NCBI RefSeq assembly: GCF_019083995.1
Contig: NZ_JAHRCU010000014.1
Location: 84,460-148,459 of the forward strand
DNA from: Roseococcus sp. SDR
GTDB taxonomy: Bacteria; Pseudomonadota; Alphaproteobacteria; Acetobacterales; Acetobacteraceae
DNA: 64,000 nucleotides
Direction of reading: 5' to 3'
Shown: positions 31,941 to 40,930 of the stretch, piece after piece
Layout: each line of letters starts with the position of its first letter
Position numbering within the stretch: position 1 is the stretch's first letter
Translations under genes and position numbers: made by a program
The notes under the pieces: generated by a model
The model's input: the letters and a program-made list of their open reading frames with translations, nothing else
Told to the model about the DNA's origin: nothing
Database searches by the model: none

Positions 31941-34900
31941 CTCGAAGCCGGCTTCTCCGCCGGCTTCGGCTTGCGCTTCCGCTCTTCCCAGCGCTGCAGC
32001 ACCGTGAAGAAGGCCGGCACGAAGAGCACCGCGAGGCCGGTATTGGCCAGCATCCCCGACATCACCGCGATGCCGATCGAGTTGCGCGCCGAAGCGCCCG
32101 CCCCCGTCGCCAGCGCCAGCGGCAGCACGCCGAGGATGAAGGCGATGGAGGTCATGATGATCGGCCGGAAGCGCACCCGCGCCGCCTCGATCGCCGCCTC
32201 CTCGATCTCCATGCCCTTGGCCCGCAATTCGCGCGCGACCTCGACGATGAGGATCGCGTTCTTGGAGCCCAGCGCGACCAGCAGCACCAGACCGATCTGC
32301 GTGTAGAGGTTGTTCGCGATGCCAAGCCCGATCAGCGCCGCCGCCGTGCCCAGCAGCGCCAGCGGCACGGCGAGGATGACGCCCACCGGCGCGAGCCAGC
32401 TCTCATACTGCCCGGCCAGCACCATGTAGACCAGCAGCAAGGCGAGCGCGAAGACCAAGTACATCTGGCTGCCCACCTGCGCCTCCTGGTAGGAGAGCGC
32501 GGTCCAGTCGAAGCCCGTGCCCGGCGGCAGCACATGCCGGCCGATCTGCTCCATCAGCCCCATCACCTCGCCCGAGCTGAAGCCCTGCGCCGGGATGCCG
32601 CTGATCATCGCCGCCGGATAGAGGTTGTAGAGGTTGATGAGCGAGGGGCCGAGCTCCATCCGCCAGGAGGCCAGCGCGCCCACCGGCACCATCTGGCCCT
32701 GGCGGTTGCGCACATGCAGCTGGCCGATGTCGTCCGGGTTGATGCGCGCATCGCCATCCGCCTGGACATAGACCTGGAAGGTGCGGCCGAAGCGGTTGAA
32801 CTGGTTGACATAGGTGGAGCCCAGATAGCTCTGCACGGTCGAGAAGACGTCCGCCACGCCCACCTGCAGCGCCTCGGCCTGCACGCGGTCCACCTCCACA
32901 CGCAGCTGCGGCACCTCGGCGCGGAAGGTGGTGAAGGCGCGGTTGATGGCCGATTGCGAGGAAGCGTTCTCGACCACCGTGTCGGTCAGGCGCTGCAGCT
33001 TGGTCCAGTCGAAGACGCCGTCCCGCAGCTCGACCATCATCGAGAAGCCGGAGGCATTGCCGATGCCCTGGATGGGCGGCGGCGGCAGCACGCTGATCGC
33101 GGCATCCTGATAGGTGCTGAAGCGCCGCAGCATGGTGGCGTAGAGGCCGCGCAGGTCTCTTCCGCTGCTGGGCGGGCGCAGCGACCAGTCATCCAGGATC
33201 ACGTAGATCACGCCCGCATTCACCAGCGTGGCGTTGTTGTCCAGCACGGAGACGCCCGTGATGACGATGGTCTGCGCGACGCCCGGGATGGCGCGCACCT
33301 CGGTCTCGACGTCGGTCAGCACGCGATGCGAGCGCTCAAGCGAGGCGCCGTCGGGCAGCTGCACGCTGAGCAGCAGATAGCCCTGGTCCTCGGTCGGGAT
33401 GAAGGCCGTCGGGATCCGCGTCAGCCCCCAGCCGGCCAGCCCGATCATGCCCAGCGCCAGCACGACCGAGACGCGCGCATGCCGGACGATGAAGCCGACC
33501 ACCCGCGTATAGCCCCCCTCCACCACGCCGAAGCCGCGATTGAACACCCGGCAGAAGATGTTGCGCTTCTCGGGCGGTGTCGCGGGCTTCAGCCACATGG
33601 CGCATTGCGTGGGCTTCAGCGTCGCCGCGTTGATCGCGCTGATCAGCGCGGTGGCGGCGATGACGAGCGCGAATTGCCGGTACATCTGCCCCGTCAGCCC
33701 GGGCAGGAAGGCGGCCGGCAGGAACACCGCCATCAGCACCAGCGTGATGCCGATGATCGGGCCGAACAGCTCGTCCATCGCCTTGCCGGCCGCGACATGC
33801 GGCTCCTCGCCCTTGTCGATGTGATGGGCCGCGGATTCCACCACCACGATCGCGTCATCCACCACGATGCCGATGGCGAGCACGATGGCGAAGAGCGTGG
33901 AGAGGTTGATGGTGAAGCCCAGCGCCGCCATGGCCGCGAAGGCGCCGATGATGGTGACCGGCACCGTCGTCGCCGGCACCAGCGTGGCGCGCCAGTCCTG
34001 CAGGAAGACGAGGATGACGGCCAGCACCAGCACGCCCGCAATGATGAGCGTGACATAGACCTCATGGATCGAGGCCTGCACGAAGACGGTCGTGTCGAAG
34101 GGGACGGCCCAGGTCATGCCCTCGGGGAAGTCGCGCGAGAGGCGCTCCATCGTCGCCTTCACCTGTGCGGCCACCTCCAGCGCATTGGCGCCGGGCAGCT
34201 GGAAGATGCCAAGACCGGTGGAGGCGCGGCCGTTCCAGTTGAAGATCTGGCTGTAGGTCTGGGCACCCAGCTCGACGCGGCCCACATCGCGCACGCGGAT
34301 GAAGCGCCCGCCCGGCTCGGCCTTGATGATGATGTCCTCGAACTGCGAGACATCCTCAAGGCGGCCCAGGATGTTCAGCGTGATCTGGAAGGCCTGGCCC
34401 GAGGGCGCGGGCTGCATGCCGAGCTGCCCCGCCGCCACCTGCTGGTTCTGCTGCTGCAGCGCCGTGATCACATCGGCCGGCACCAGGCCGCGCGCCTGCA
34501 TCTGGTCGGGGTCGAGCCAGATGCGCATGGCGTATTCAGCCGCGCCGAAGACGCGCACCTGGCCCACGCCGGGCAGACGCGCCAGCTCCTGCATCAGGTT
34601 GATCGTCGCGTAATTCGCGAGGAACAGCCCGTCATGCCGCGGATTGCTGGAGGCCAGCGTCACGATCTCCAGGATGGAGCTGGCATGGATCTGCGTGGTG
34701 ACGCCCTGCATCTGCACCGGCGCGGGCAGCTGCGCGAGCGCGGAGGAGACGCGGTTCTGCACCAGCACCTGCGCCATGTTCGGATCGGTGCCGATCTCGA
34801 AGGAGACGGTGAGGTTGTAGGAGCCATCCGCCGCCGATTGCGACTGCATGTAGATCATGCCGGCGACGCCGTTGACCTGCTGCTCGATCGGCAGGGCCAC

Positions 34901-35083
34901 CGTGTCCACGATGGTCTGCGCCGAGGCGCCCGGATAGCTGGTGGTGACGGTCACCGTGGGCGGCACCACGTTCGGATACTGCGCGACCGGCAGGTTGAAG
35001 ACCGAGACGGCACCGATCAGCACGAAGAGCATCGCGATGACGTTGGCGAGGATGGGCCTCGCGATGAAGAAGCGCGAGATCAT
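31937..35083 (-). CDS. RND multidrug efflux pump, inner-membrane permease (HAE1 family)
   Basis: Proton-driven drug exporter of the AcrB/MexB type, 1,048 residues. The N-terminus MISRFFIARPILANVIAMLFVLIGAVSV is diagnostic, the twin aspartates of the proton relay are in IAIGIVVDDAIVVVE (about 407-408), and GSKNAILIVEVA marks the C-terminal half. Two large periplasmic loops are present. The gene is the last of a three-gene operon (outer-membrane channel, adaptor, permease) and overlaps the adaptor gene by four bases. The substrate range cannot be told from sequence. Confidence 0.96.
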   Translation of the reverse strand: MISRFFIARPILANVIAMLFVLIGAVSVFNLPVAQYPNVVPPTVTVTTSYPGASAQTIVDTVALPIEQQVNGVAGMIYMQSQSAADGSYNLTVSFEIGTDPNMAQVLVQNRVSSALAQLPAPVQMQGVTTQIHASSILEIVTLASSNPRHDGLFLANYATINLMQELARLPGVGQVRVFGAAEYAMRIWLDPDQMQARGLVPADVITALQQQNQQVAAGQLGMQPAPSGQAFQITLNILGRLEDVSQFEDIIIKAEPGGRFIRVRDVGRVELGAQTYSQIFNWNGRASTGLGIFQLPGANALEVAAQVKATMERLSRDFPEGMTWAVPFDTTVFVQASIHEVYVTLIIAGVLVLAVILVFLQDWRATLVPATTVPVTIIGAFAAMAALGFTINLSTLFAIVLAIGIVVDDAIVVVESAAHHIDKGEEPHVAAGKAMDELFGPIIGITLVLMAVFLPAAFLPGLTGQMYRQFALVIAATALISAINAATLKPTQCAMWLKPATPPEKRNIFCRVFNRGFGVVEGGYTRVVGFIVRHARVSVVLALGMIGLAGWGLTRIPTAFIPTEDQGYLLLSVQLPDGASLERSHRVLTDVETEVRAIPGVAQTIVITGVSVLDNNATLVNAGVIYVILDDWSLRPPSSGRDLRGLYATMLRRFSTYQDAAISVLPPPPIQGIGNASGFSMMVELRDGVFDWTKLQRLTDTVVENASSQSAINRAFTTFRAEVPQLRVEVDRVQAEALQVGVADVFSTVQSYLGSTYVNQFNRFGRTFQVYVQADGDARINPDDIGQLHVRNRQGQMVPVGALASWRMELGPSLINLYNLYPAAMISGIPAQGFSSGEVMGLMEQIGRHVLPPGTGFDWTALSYQEAQVGSQMYLVFALALLLVYMVLAGQYESWLAPVGVILAVPLALLGTAAALIGLGIANNLYTQIGLVLLVALGSKNAILIVEVARELRAKGMEIEEAAIEAARVRFRPIIMTSIAFILGVLPLALATGAGASARNSIGIAVMSGMLANTGLAVLFVPAFFTVLQRWEERKRKPKPAEKPASS

Positions 35084-36327
35084 CGGCTGGGCTGCGCCTG
35101 GGGGGCCGATTGCGCCGGGCGGGTGGGCGTCGCGACGGCGGGCGTCGGATTGGCCACCGTGCCGGTGACCGGCTCGGCCGAGGGCGGCGCGATGGTGCCG
35201 CGCTGAACGGTGACGCGCGCGCCCGGGATGGCGCGCTGCAGGCCGGAGATCACCACCTGGTCCTCCGCCTTCACCCCCTCCTCGATCACGCGCAGCGTGC
35301 CGATGCGCTGGCCCAGCACCACGGGCCGCTGCTCGATGGTGGAATTGGCGCCGACGACGAGGAGGTAGGAGCCGAGCTGGTTCGAGCCGAGTGCCGCCTC
35401 CGGTACCATCAGCGCATCCGGCCGCGTGCGGATCGGCACGCGCACCCGCACGAAGAGGCCGGGCAGCAAAGTCTGGTCGGCATTGGCGAAGAGGCCGCGC
35501 AACTGCAGCGTGCCCGTCGCGGGGTCGAGCTGCGGCGCGATATAGTCGAGCCGCCCGCCGATGCGGAACTGGGAATCGCCCGCCAGCGCGATCTGCACCG
35601 GCGGCGCGTTCTCGCCCAGCTGGTCCGGCCGGCGGATGCCCCGCCCGTCCAGCTCACGCCGGATGCGCAGCAGATCGCGCTCATTGACCGAGAAATTCAC
35701 ATGGATGGGCGAGAGCTGCACCAGGGTCGCGAGGCGCGTCGGCGTCGAGGCGCCGACCATGGCGCCCACATCCACCATATGCGCGCCGGCCACGCCGTCG
35801 AAGGGCGCCGTCACATCGGTATAGCCAAGGTTGATGCGGGCCAGCGCGAGATTGGCCTGCGCCTCGGCCAGCGTCGCCTGCGCCTGGTCGCGCTGCGACT
35901 GCCAGCGCTCGAGGTCCGCCTGCGCGGTCGCGTTCTGGCTGATCAGCCGCTGCTGGCGCGCCAGTTCGGCATTGGCGCGGTCCAGCAGCGCCTGGTTCTG
36001 CTGCACCTGCGCCTCGGATTGCTGGACCTTGGCGCGATACTGGTCGGGCTCGATCTGGAACAGGCGCTGGCCGCTGCGCACCACAGCGCCATCGGCGTAG
36101 TCGATCGAGCGCAGGAAGCCCGGCACCCGCGCGACGAGGTCAATCACGCTGACCGCGACGGTGCTGCCCGTGGCTTCCAGATATTCCGTGGCCGGCCCCA
36201 CCGCGGGGGTCGCCGCCGTCACCTGCGGGGGCGGCGGCGGCACGAAGGTGTTGTCCTCCTTGCAGCCGAGCAGCGCGCCCGTGATCAGCAGCAGGCTGGC
36301 ATGACGTCGGATCATCGGGATGCTCAC
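35080..36327 (-). CDS. RND efflux periplasmic adaptor (membrane fusion lipoprotein)
   Basis: A 415-residue membrane-fusion protein of the AcrA/MexA type, linking permease and outer-membrane channel. The signal ends in a lipobox (ALLGC, Cys22). Then come the barrel/lipoyl half (LRSIDYADGAVVRSGQRLFQIEP), an alpha-helical hairpin rich in Gln/Ala (QQSEAQVQQNQALLDRANAEL) and the second lipoyl half (VTAPFDGVAGAHMV). Starts with GTG at 36327, one base after the channel gene's stop. The C-terminal tail is Pro/Thr-rich and unusual in length. Confidence 0.94.
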   Translation of the reverse strand: MSIPMIRRHASLLLITGALLGCKEDNTFVPPPPPQVTAATPAVGPATEYLEATGSTVAVSVIDLVARVPGFLRSIDYADGAVVRSGQRLFQIEPDQYRAKVQQSEAQVQQNQALLDRANAELARQQRLISQNATAQADLERWQSQRDQAQATLAEAQANLALARINLGYTDVTAPFDGVAGAHMVDVGAMVGASTPTRLATLVQLSPIHVNFSVNERDLLRIRRELDGRGIRRPDQLGENAPPVQIALAGDSQFRIGGRLDYIAPQLDPATGTLQLRGLFANADQTLLPGLFVRVRVPIRTRPDALMVPEAALGSNQLGSYLLVVGANSTIEQRPVVLGQRIGTLRVIEEGVKAEDQVVISGLQRAIPGARVTVQRGTIAPPSAEPVTGTVANPTPAVATPTRPAQSAPQAQPSR

Positions 36328-36328
36328 G

Positions 36329-37981
36329 CTAGAAGGTGGGTTGAGGCAGCAGACCCTGGGTCCGCGGCGGGGTCAGGCGGCCATCGTCGTAGTCGAGCAG
36401 CGGGCCCCAATCGGTGCGCAGCGCCATCTGCCGTCGCGTCGCCTCGGTGACGAGCGGCCGCCCCTCGCGGATCTCCCAGCCGCCGCCGAGCGCGCGATAG
36501 ACGGAGATGAGGCCCTGCGGGATGTCGGTCTCCGCGATGGCGAGCTGATCCTCGTATTCCAGCAGGATGCGCTGGCTGAGCAGCACCGTCGTGTAGTCCG
36601 TCTGCCCCTGCTCATACTGCGTGAGCGAGACGGCGGCGGCGCGGCGCGAGGCCGCGACGGCGCGCCGCAGCGAGACGGCGGCCTGCTGCGCGCCCGCGAA
36701 GGCGGCGAGCCCGTCCTCCACCTCGCGCTGCGCCTGCAGCACGGCCTGCTGGTAGGTGAGCAGCGCGGCCTGGAGCACCGCATCCTGCGCGCGCACCTGG
36801 TTGGTGATCTGCCCCCAGTTCAGGATGTTCCAGACGACCGAGGGGCCGGCGGTGAAGCTCGTCGAATTGCGCCAGGCGCCGCCGGAATTGAGCCGCAGGC
36901 TGCCCGCATCCGTCGCCAGGAAGCCGAAGCTGCCGCTGATCGAGAAGGCGGGGAAGAGATCGGCCCGCGCCACGCCGACGCGGGCACTCTGCGCCGCCGC
37001 ATTGGCGATGGTGAGCCTGAGATCCGGCCGGCGGCGCAGCAGGTCGGCCGGCACGCCGGTCGCCACCATCAGGCGGGGGCGCGGGATCGGGCCTGGCTGC
37101 AGCAGGGGCCGGACCTCGGCAGGCGTGACACCCAGCAGCACGGCCAGCGCGTTGCGCGCGCGCTCGATCTGCGCCTCCAGGCCCGGCACGAGCGCCTCGG
37201 TCCCGGAAAGCTGCGACTGCGCCTGGTCGGGGTCGCGCTCGCTGGTCGCGCCCTCGCGGAAGCGCACGCGCGCGATTCGCAGCGATTGCCGCTGCAGGTT
37301 GATATTGGCCTTGGTGATGGCGAGCCGCGCTTCCAGCCCGCGCATGTTCACATAGGTCGCCGCCACGTCGCTCAGCAGGCTGACCATCGCATTGTCGTAA
37401 TCCGCGATGGAGGCGACGAGGTCGGCGTCGGAGGCTTCGATGGCGCGGCGGAAGCGGCCCCAGAAATCGATTTCCCAGGCGGCGGTGATGCCGGCGCGGC
37501 CCAGATTGTAGCTCCGCGTGCCGCCCGCGATGCCGCCGGCATTGTTGGTGTTCGCGCGCTCGGCCAGCAGCAGCCCATAGGCCTGCTGCTGCTGCGGGTA
37601 ATAGGCGCCGACGGTGGCCGCCAGCACGGCGCGCGCCTGCAGCACGCGCACGCCGGCCCGTTGCAGGGTGAGGTTCTGCGCCGCCGCCGTCTCGATCAGG
37701 CGGTTGAGCGTCGGGTCGTTCAGGCTGCGCCACCAGGCGGTATCGGCCGGCGGGCAGGTGGTGGTGGCGCTGGGCACGCAGGCGCTGACGGGAAGATTGG
37801 GTGCGGCGGCCCAGCTGGTGTCGAGCTGCGCGGGCGGGCGCGCGAAATCGGGGCCCACCATGGTGCAGCCGCCCAGCATCGGCACGGCCAGGGCCAGCAC
37901 GGCCCGGCGGCCCGGGGCGCGGGGTGGCTCGCCGGCTCCCGCGGCGCGCCGCGGCATGGTTTCATCAGACGGCACGGGCAC
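36329..37981 (-). CDS. RND efflux outer-membrane channel (OprM/NodT family)
   Basis: TolC-like outer-membrane lipoprotein of about 550 residues. It has a lipobox (MLGGC) followed by TMVGPDFARPPAQLDTSWAAA, and two repeats of the long helical type, for example RRPDLRLTIANAAAQSARVGVARADLFPAFSISGSFGF. The start could be the GTG at 37981 or the ATG at 37957; both leave the lipobox intact. First gene of the efflux operon. No dedicated regulator gene adjoins it in this window. Confidence 0.92.
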   Translation of the reverse strand: MPVPSDETMPRRAAGAGEPPRAPGRRAVLALAVPMLGGCTMVGPDFARPPAQLDTSWAAAPNLPVSACVPSATTTCPPADTAWWRSLNDPTLNRLIETAAAQNLTLQRAGVRVLQARAVLAATVGAYYPQQQQAYGLLLAERANTNNAGGIAGGTRSYNLGRAGITAAWEIDFWGRFRRAIEASDADLVASIADYDNAMVSLLSDVAATYVNMRGLEARLAITKANINLQRQSLRIARVRFREGATSERDPDQAQSQLSGTEALVPGLEAQIERARNALAVLLGVTPAEVRPLLQPGPIPRPRLMVATGVPADLLRRRPDLRLTIANAAAQSARVGVARADLFPAFSISGSFGFLATDAGSLRLNSGGAWRNSTSFTAGPSVVWNILNWGQITNQVRAQDAVLQAALLTYQQAVLQAQREVEDGLAAFAGAQQAAVSLRRAVAASRRAAAVSLTQYEQGQTDYTTVLLSQRILLEYEDQLAIAETDIPQGLISVYRALGGGWEIREGRPLVTEATRRQMALRTDWGPLLDYDDGRLTPPRTQGLLPQPTF

Positions 37982-38074
37982 CCATCCTCACTCGATTCAT
38001 TCAAACCCAGAGTGAACGATATGGACCCAGCGCACGGCTGAGAAGGGCTATCCCGCGCGACGCGGCTTCATCGC

Positions 38075-38860
38075 GTGTTAATCCTCCATGGCAATGATCG
38101 GGGCGTGGAACCGCTTGCCGCCCTCCCTGTCCCCTCCGCCCAGCCGGCTGCCGCGGCGCCCCGCGCCCGCCAGCCTTTGCCCGGTGGCTTCGCCGTCGCC
38201 CTCGCCTCCGCGCAGGAGGCCGCGCCGCGCGTCCGGGGCGTGGCCCTCTCGGGCATCGGCCCCCGCCCCTGGGAGGCGGCGCCCAACCCCGAATTCCGCC
38301 AGCGCATCGCCCAGGCCGAACGCAGCGCCGAGCACGCGCGGGACGGCTACGGCGTGCGAAACCCGCGTTCCGGCGCGCTCGGCCGCTACCAGTTCCTGCC
38401 GAGCAGCCTGCTCGACCTCGGCTGGAAGAACGCCCAAGGCGGCTGGACCGCGCTCGCCGAGCGCCATGGCGTGCGCAGCGAGGCCGATTTCCTGGCCAAT
38501 CCGGCCGCGCAGGAGGCCGCGATGTCCCACTTCCTCCGCCGCGTCGAGGTGCAGCTCGAGCGCAATGGCGTGATGACGCGCCAGGGCGGTACGGTGCGCG
38601 GCCTGAACGGGGAGGAGATCAGCCTCACCGAAGGCGGCATGGTCGCCGCCGCGCATCGCCGCGGCTCGGGCATGCTGGCGCGCTATCTGGCGCACCGGAC
38701 CAGCACGCCCGATGCGCCGCTCTCGGCGCGCGAGCGTTCGGCCTTCCAGGCGGTGGAGCGCCGGCTGCAGGATTTCGGCCCGGTCGCCTATGCCAGCTTG
38801 CGGCCGCAGCCGAACCGCGCGCTGGCAGCCGCACCGGGGGCGAATCCACCGCCCTCGTAA
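38075..38860 (+). CDS. lytic-transglycosylase-like (lysozyme-fold) protein
   Basis: About 251-261 residues. The middle resembles goose-type/SLT-like muramidases: an acidic helix AQAERSAEHARDGYGVRNPRSGALGRYQFLPSSLLDLGW, with the GxYQF-type substrate motif, and TEGGMVAAAHRRGSGMLARYL. The likely catalytic acid is a glutamate in AERSAE. There is no clear signal peptide; the N-terminal part is Ala/Pro-rich. The start is uncertain between GTG 38075 and GTG 38105. Alone on the plus strand between efflux and suc operons. Peptidoglycan cleavage is inference. Confidence 0.6.
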   Translation: MLILHGNDRGVEPLAALPVPSAQPAAAAPRARQPLPGGFAVALASAQEAAPRVRGVALSGIGPRPWEAAPNPEFRQRIAQAERSAEHARDGYGVRNPRSGALGRYQFLPSSLLDLGWKNAQGGWTALAERHGVRSEADFLANPAAQEAAMSHFLRRVEVQLERNGVMTRQGGTVRGLNGEEISLTEGGMVAAAHRRGSGMLARYLAHRTSTPDAPLSARERSAFQAVERRLQDFGPVAYASLRPQPNRALAAAPGANPPPS

Positions 38861-38906
38861 CATCCCCGCTTGCCCGACTCCGCTCCGGGGCCACATGCAG
38901 GGGGCC

Positions 38907-39329
38907 ATGCTGCACATGCTGAAGCTCTCCGTCGGCCCCAAGGATGTCGCGCAGCTGCGCGCCATCCAGAAGCTGCGCGCCGTGGCCGACCCGCCGCTGC
39001 GCCATCAGACGCGCATGATGCCCAAGCGGCGCGAGGAGATCCTCGATGGCGGCAGCATCTACTGGGTGGTGTCGGGATTTTTGCAGGTGCGGCAGCGCAT
39101 CATCGACATCATCGAGGACCAGTGGGATGACGGCACGCCCTGCGCCGGCCTGGTGCTGGACCCGAAGCTGGTGATGGTGGAGGCACGGGCGACCAAGGCC
39201 TTCCAGGGCTGGCGCTACCTGTCGCCGGAAGACGCGCCCCCCGATGTAGTGGAGGGCGTGGCGGCGTCGGGCATGGAGTCCCTGCCCCCCGCGTTGAAGG
39301 CTGCACTCCGCGAAGCAAGGCTGATCTGA
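38907..39329 (+). CDS. DUF1489 family protein
   Basis: A 140-residue protein starting MLHMLKLSVGPKDVAQLRAIQ, the usual beginning of the alphaproteobacterial DUF1489 family. Other conserved pieces are HQTRMMPKRREEILDGGSIYWVVSGFLQVRQRI and GWRYLSPEDAPPD. Start at the ATG 38907 with AGGGGG upstream. Cytosolic, single domain, function unknown. It converges with the suc operon across a palindromic repeat. Confidence 0.85.
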   Translation: MLHMLKLSVGPKDVAQLRAIQKLRAVADPPLRHQTRMMPKRREEILDGGSIYWVVSGFLQVRQRIIDIIEDQWDDGTPCAGLVLDPKLVMVEARATKAFQGWRYLSPEDAPPDVVEGVAASGMESLPPALKAALREARLI

Positions 39330-39333
39330 TTCC

Positions 39334-39382
39334 TGGGGTCCGGGGCCTCTCGGCCCCGGCGGGTCCAGGGCAGAGCCCTGGA
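39334..39382. repeat. palindromic intergenic repeat (single copy)
   Basis: Same module as the pair at 4689-4921: GGGGTCC, hairpin GGGGCC..GGCCCC, GGCGGGTCC, hairpin AGGG..CCCT. It sits between convergent genes and could double as a terminator. Confidence 0.7.
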
Positions 39383-39385
39383 GAC

Positions 39386-39613
39386 TTAAAACTCCCGGCG
39401 CGGCGGCCGCCGGTCGCGCGGCGGCGGCGCCGGCTGCGCCAGATCCGCCTCCAATTCCTTGATCTTCGCCTTCACCGAATCCCGCAGGGCGGGGGTGGCA
39501 TGCGCCTTCATCCCCGCCAGCACTTCCTTCAGGTCGCGCAGCTGCTTTTCCTTCTCCGGCCGCGTGCGGGAGATGGGGCGGTTGTCGCTGAGCTGGCCTT
39601 CACGCGAACGCAT
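39386..39613 (-). CDS. small charged helical protein
   Basis: A 75-residue protein downstream of sucB (three-base gap), so co-transcribed. It is highly charged: a basic N-terminus, a helix likely to form a coiled coil (KEKQLRDLKEVLAGMKAH and SVKAKIKELEADL) and a proline/arginine tail. No family recognised. It occupies the place where lpd is often found after sucB. Could be a small conserved hypothetical; codon use looks ordinary. Confidence 0.6.
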   Translation of the reverse strand: MRSREGQLSDNRPISRTRPEKEKQLRDLKEVLAGMKAHATPALRDSVKAKIKELEADLAQPAPPPRDRRPPRREF

Positions 39614-39616
39614 GGC

Positions 39617-40852
39617 TCAGACCCCCAGCATCAGGCGGCGCGGATCCTCGATCGCCTCCTTCACGCGAACGAGGAAGGAGACGGCCTCCTTCCCGTCCAC
39701 GATGCGGTGATCGTAGGAGAGCGCGAGATACATCATTGGGCGGATCTCGATGGACTTGCCCACGGCCATCGGGCGGTCCTGGATCTTGTGCATGCCGAGG
39801 ATGCCCGATTGCGGCGGGTTCAGGATCGGCGTGGACATGAGCGAGCCATAGATGCCGCCATTGGTGATGGTGAAGCTGCCGCCCGCCATCTCCTCCAGCT
39901 TGAGCTGGCCATCGCGCACGCGCTTGCCGAAATCGGCGATGCGCTTCTCGATCTCCGCGAAGCCCATGGTGTCGGCGTTGCGCAGAACCGGAACGACCAG
40001 GCCCGAAGGCCCGCCGACCGCGATGCCCATATGGACGAAGTTGCGGTAGATGACCTCATCGCCCTCGATCTCGGCATTGACGGCCGGGAATTCCTGCAGG
40101 GCGGCAACGCAGGCCTTCACGAAGAAGCTCATGAAGCCGAGCTTCACGCCGTGGCGCTTCTCGAACTGGTCCTTGTACTCGTTCCGCAGGCCCATGACGG
40201 CGCCCATGTCCACCTCATTGAAGGTGGTGAGCATGGCGGCGGTGTTCTGCGCCTCCTTCAGGCGGCGGGCGATGGTGGCGCGCAGGCGCGTCATCTTCAC
40301 CCGCTCCTCGCCGGCTTCGAGCGAGCGCGCGGGCTTGGCGGAAGCGGCAGGGGCCGAGGCCGCGGCGGGGCGGCTCAGGAAATCCAGCACATCGCCCTTG
40401 GCGATCCGGCCATCCTTGGCGGAACCGGCGCCGATCTGGGCGGCGGAGACGTTGTTCTCGGCCATCAGCTTGGCGGCGGCGGGCAGCGGGGCGGGGGTCG
40501 CGGCCGGCGCATGCCCGCCCGGGGCGGTGCCATGCTGCTCGGCCGAGGCGACGGAGCCGCCCCCGGTGCCGACGGGCTTGGCGGCGGCGGTCGAGGGCGC
40601 GGCGGGCTTGCCCGCGCCGGCGGCGATGCTGCCCAGCACGGCGCCCGGCTCGACCTCGGCGCCGGTCTGGGCGGCGATCGCCTCCAGCACGCCGGCGGCG
40701 GGGGCATTCACCTCGACCGTGACCTTGTCGGTTTCCAGTTCCACCAGCGGCTCATCGGCGGCCACCGCCTCACCGGCCTGCTTGAGCCACCGCGCGACGG
40801 TCGCGGTGCTGACGCTTTCACCCAGGGTGGGCACGAGAATGTCGGTTGCCAT
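39617..40852 (-). CDS. sucB: 2-oxoglutarate dehydrogenase E2 (dihydrolipoyl succinyltransferase)
   Basis: E2 core of the 2-oxoglutarate dehydrogenase complex, 411 residues. N-terminal lipoyl domain ([18 protein letters not shown]; lipoyl lysine in ETDKVTVEV, about Lys43), an Ala/Pro/Gly linker, a peripheral-subunit binding domain ([33 protein letters not shown]) and the catalytic domain ending with the active histidine in [16 protein letters not shown]. It follows sucA after a 78-base gap holding a hairpin. lpd is not beside it. Confidence 0.96.
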   Translation of the reverse strand: MATDILVPTLGESVSTATVARWLKQAGEAVAADEPLVELETDKVTVEVNAPAAGVLEAIAAQTGAEVEPGAVLGSIAAGAGKPAAPSTAAAKPVGTGGGSVASAEQHGTAPGGHAPAATPAPLPAAAKLMAENNVSAAQIGAGSAKDGRIAKGDVLDFLSRPAAASAPAASAKPARSLEAGEERVKMTRLRATIARRLKEAQNTAAMLTTFNEVDMGAVMGLRNEYKDQFEKRHGVKLGFMSFFVKACVAALQEFPAVNAEIEGDEVIYRNFVHMGIAVGGPSGLVVPVLRNADTMGFAEIEKRIADFGKRVRDGQLKLEEMAGGSFTITNGGIYGSLMSTPILNPPQSGILGMHKIQDRPMAVGKSIEIRPMMYLALSYDHRIVDGKEAVSFLVRVKEAIEDPRRLMLGV

Positions 40853-40895
40853 GGTTTTCCACTTTTTCCTGGAACTGGTCTTAATCCATTTGGGC

Positions 40896-40922
40896 CTGGA
40901 GCGTCACTTGGTGACGCTCCAG
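40896..40922. repeat. hairpin between sucA and sucB
   Basis: CTGGAGCGTCAC (40896-40907) pairs perfectly with GTGACGCTCCAG (40911-40922) around a three-base loop. With no T-tract it is unlikely to end transcription fully and may tune the sucA:sucB ratio or mRNA stability. The stem resembles the AGCGT..ACGCT hairpin at 31906-31940. Confidence 0.6.
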
Positions 40923-40930
40923 CTTTCGCA

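Noticed and set aside
32534..35206. 890-codon plus-strand frame opposite the RND permease
   Set aside because: Antisense shadow of a well-supported gene; composition (His/Arg/Asp-rich) typical of such shadows.
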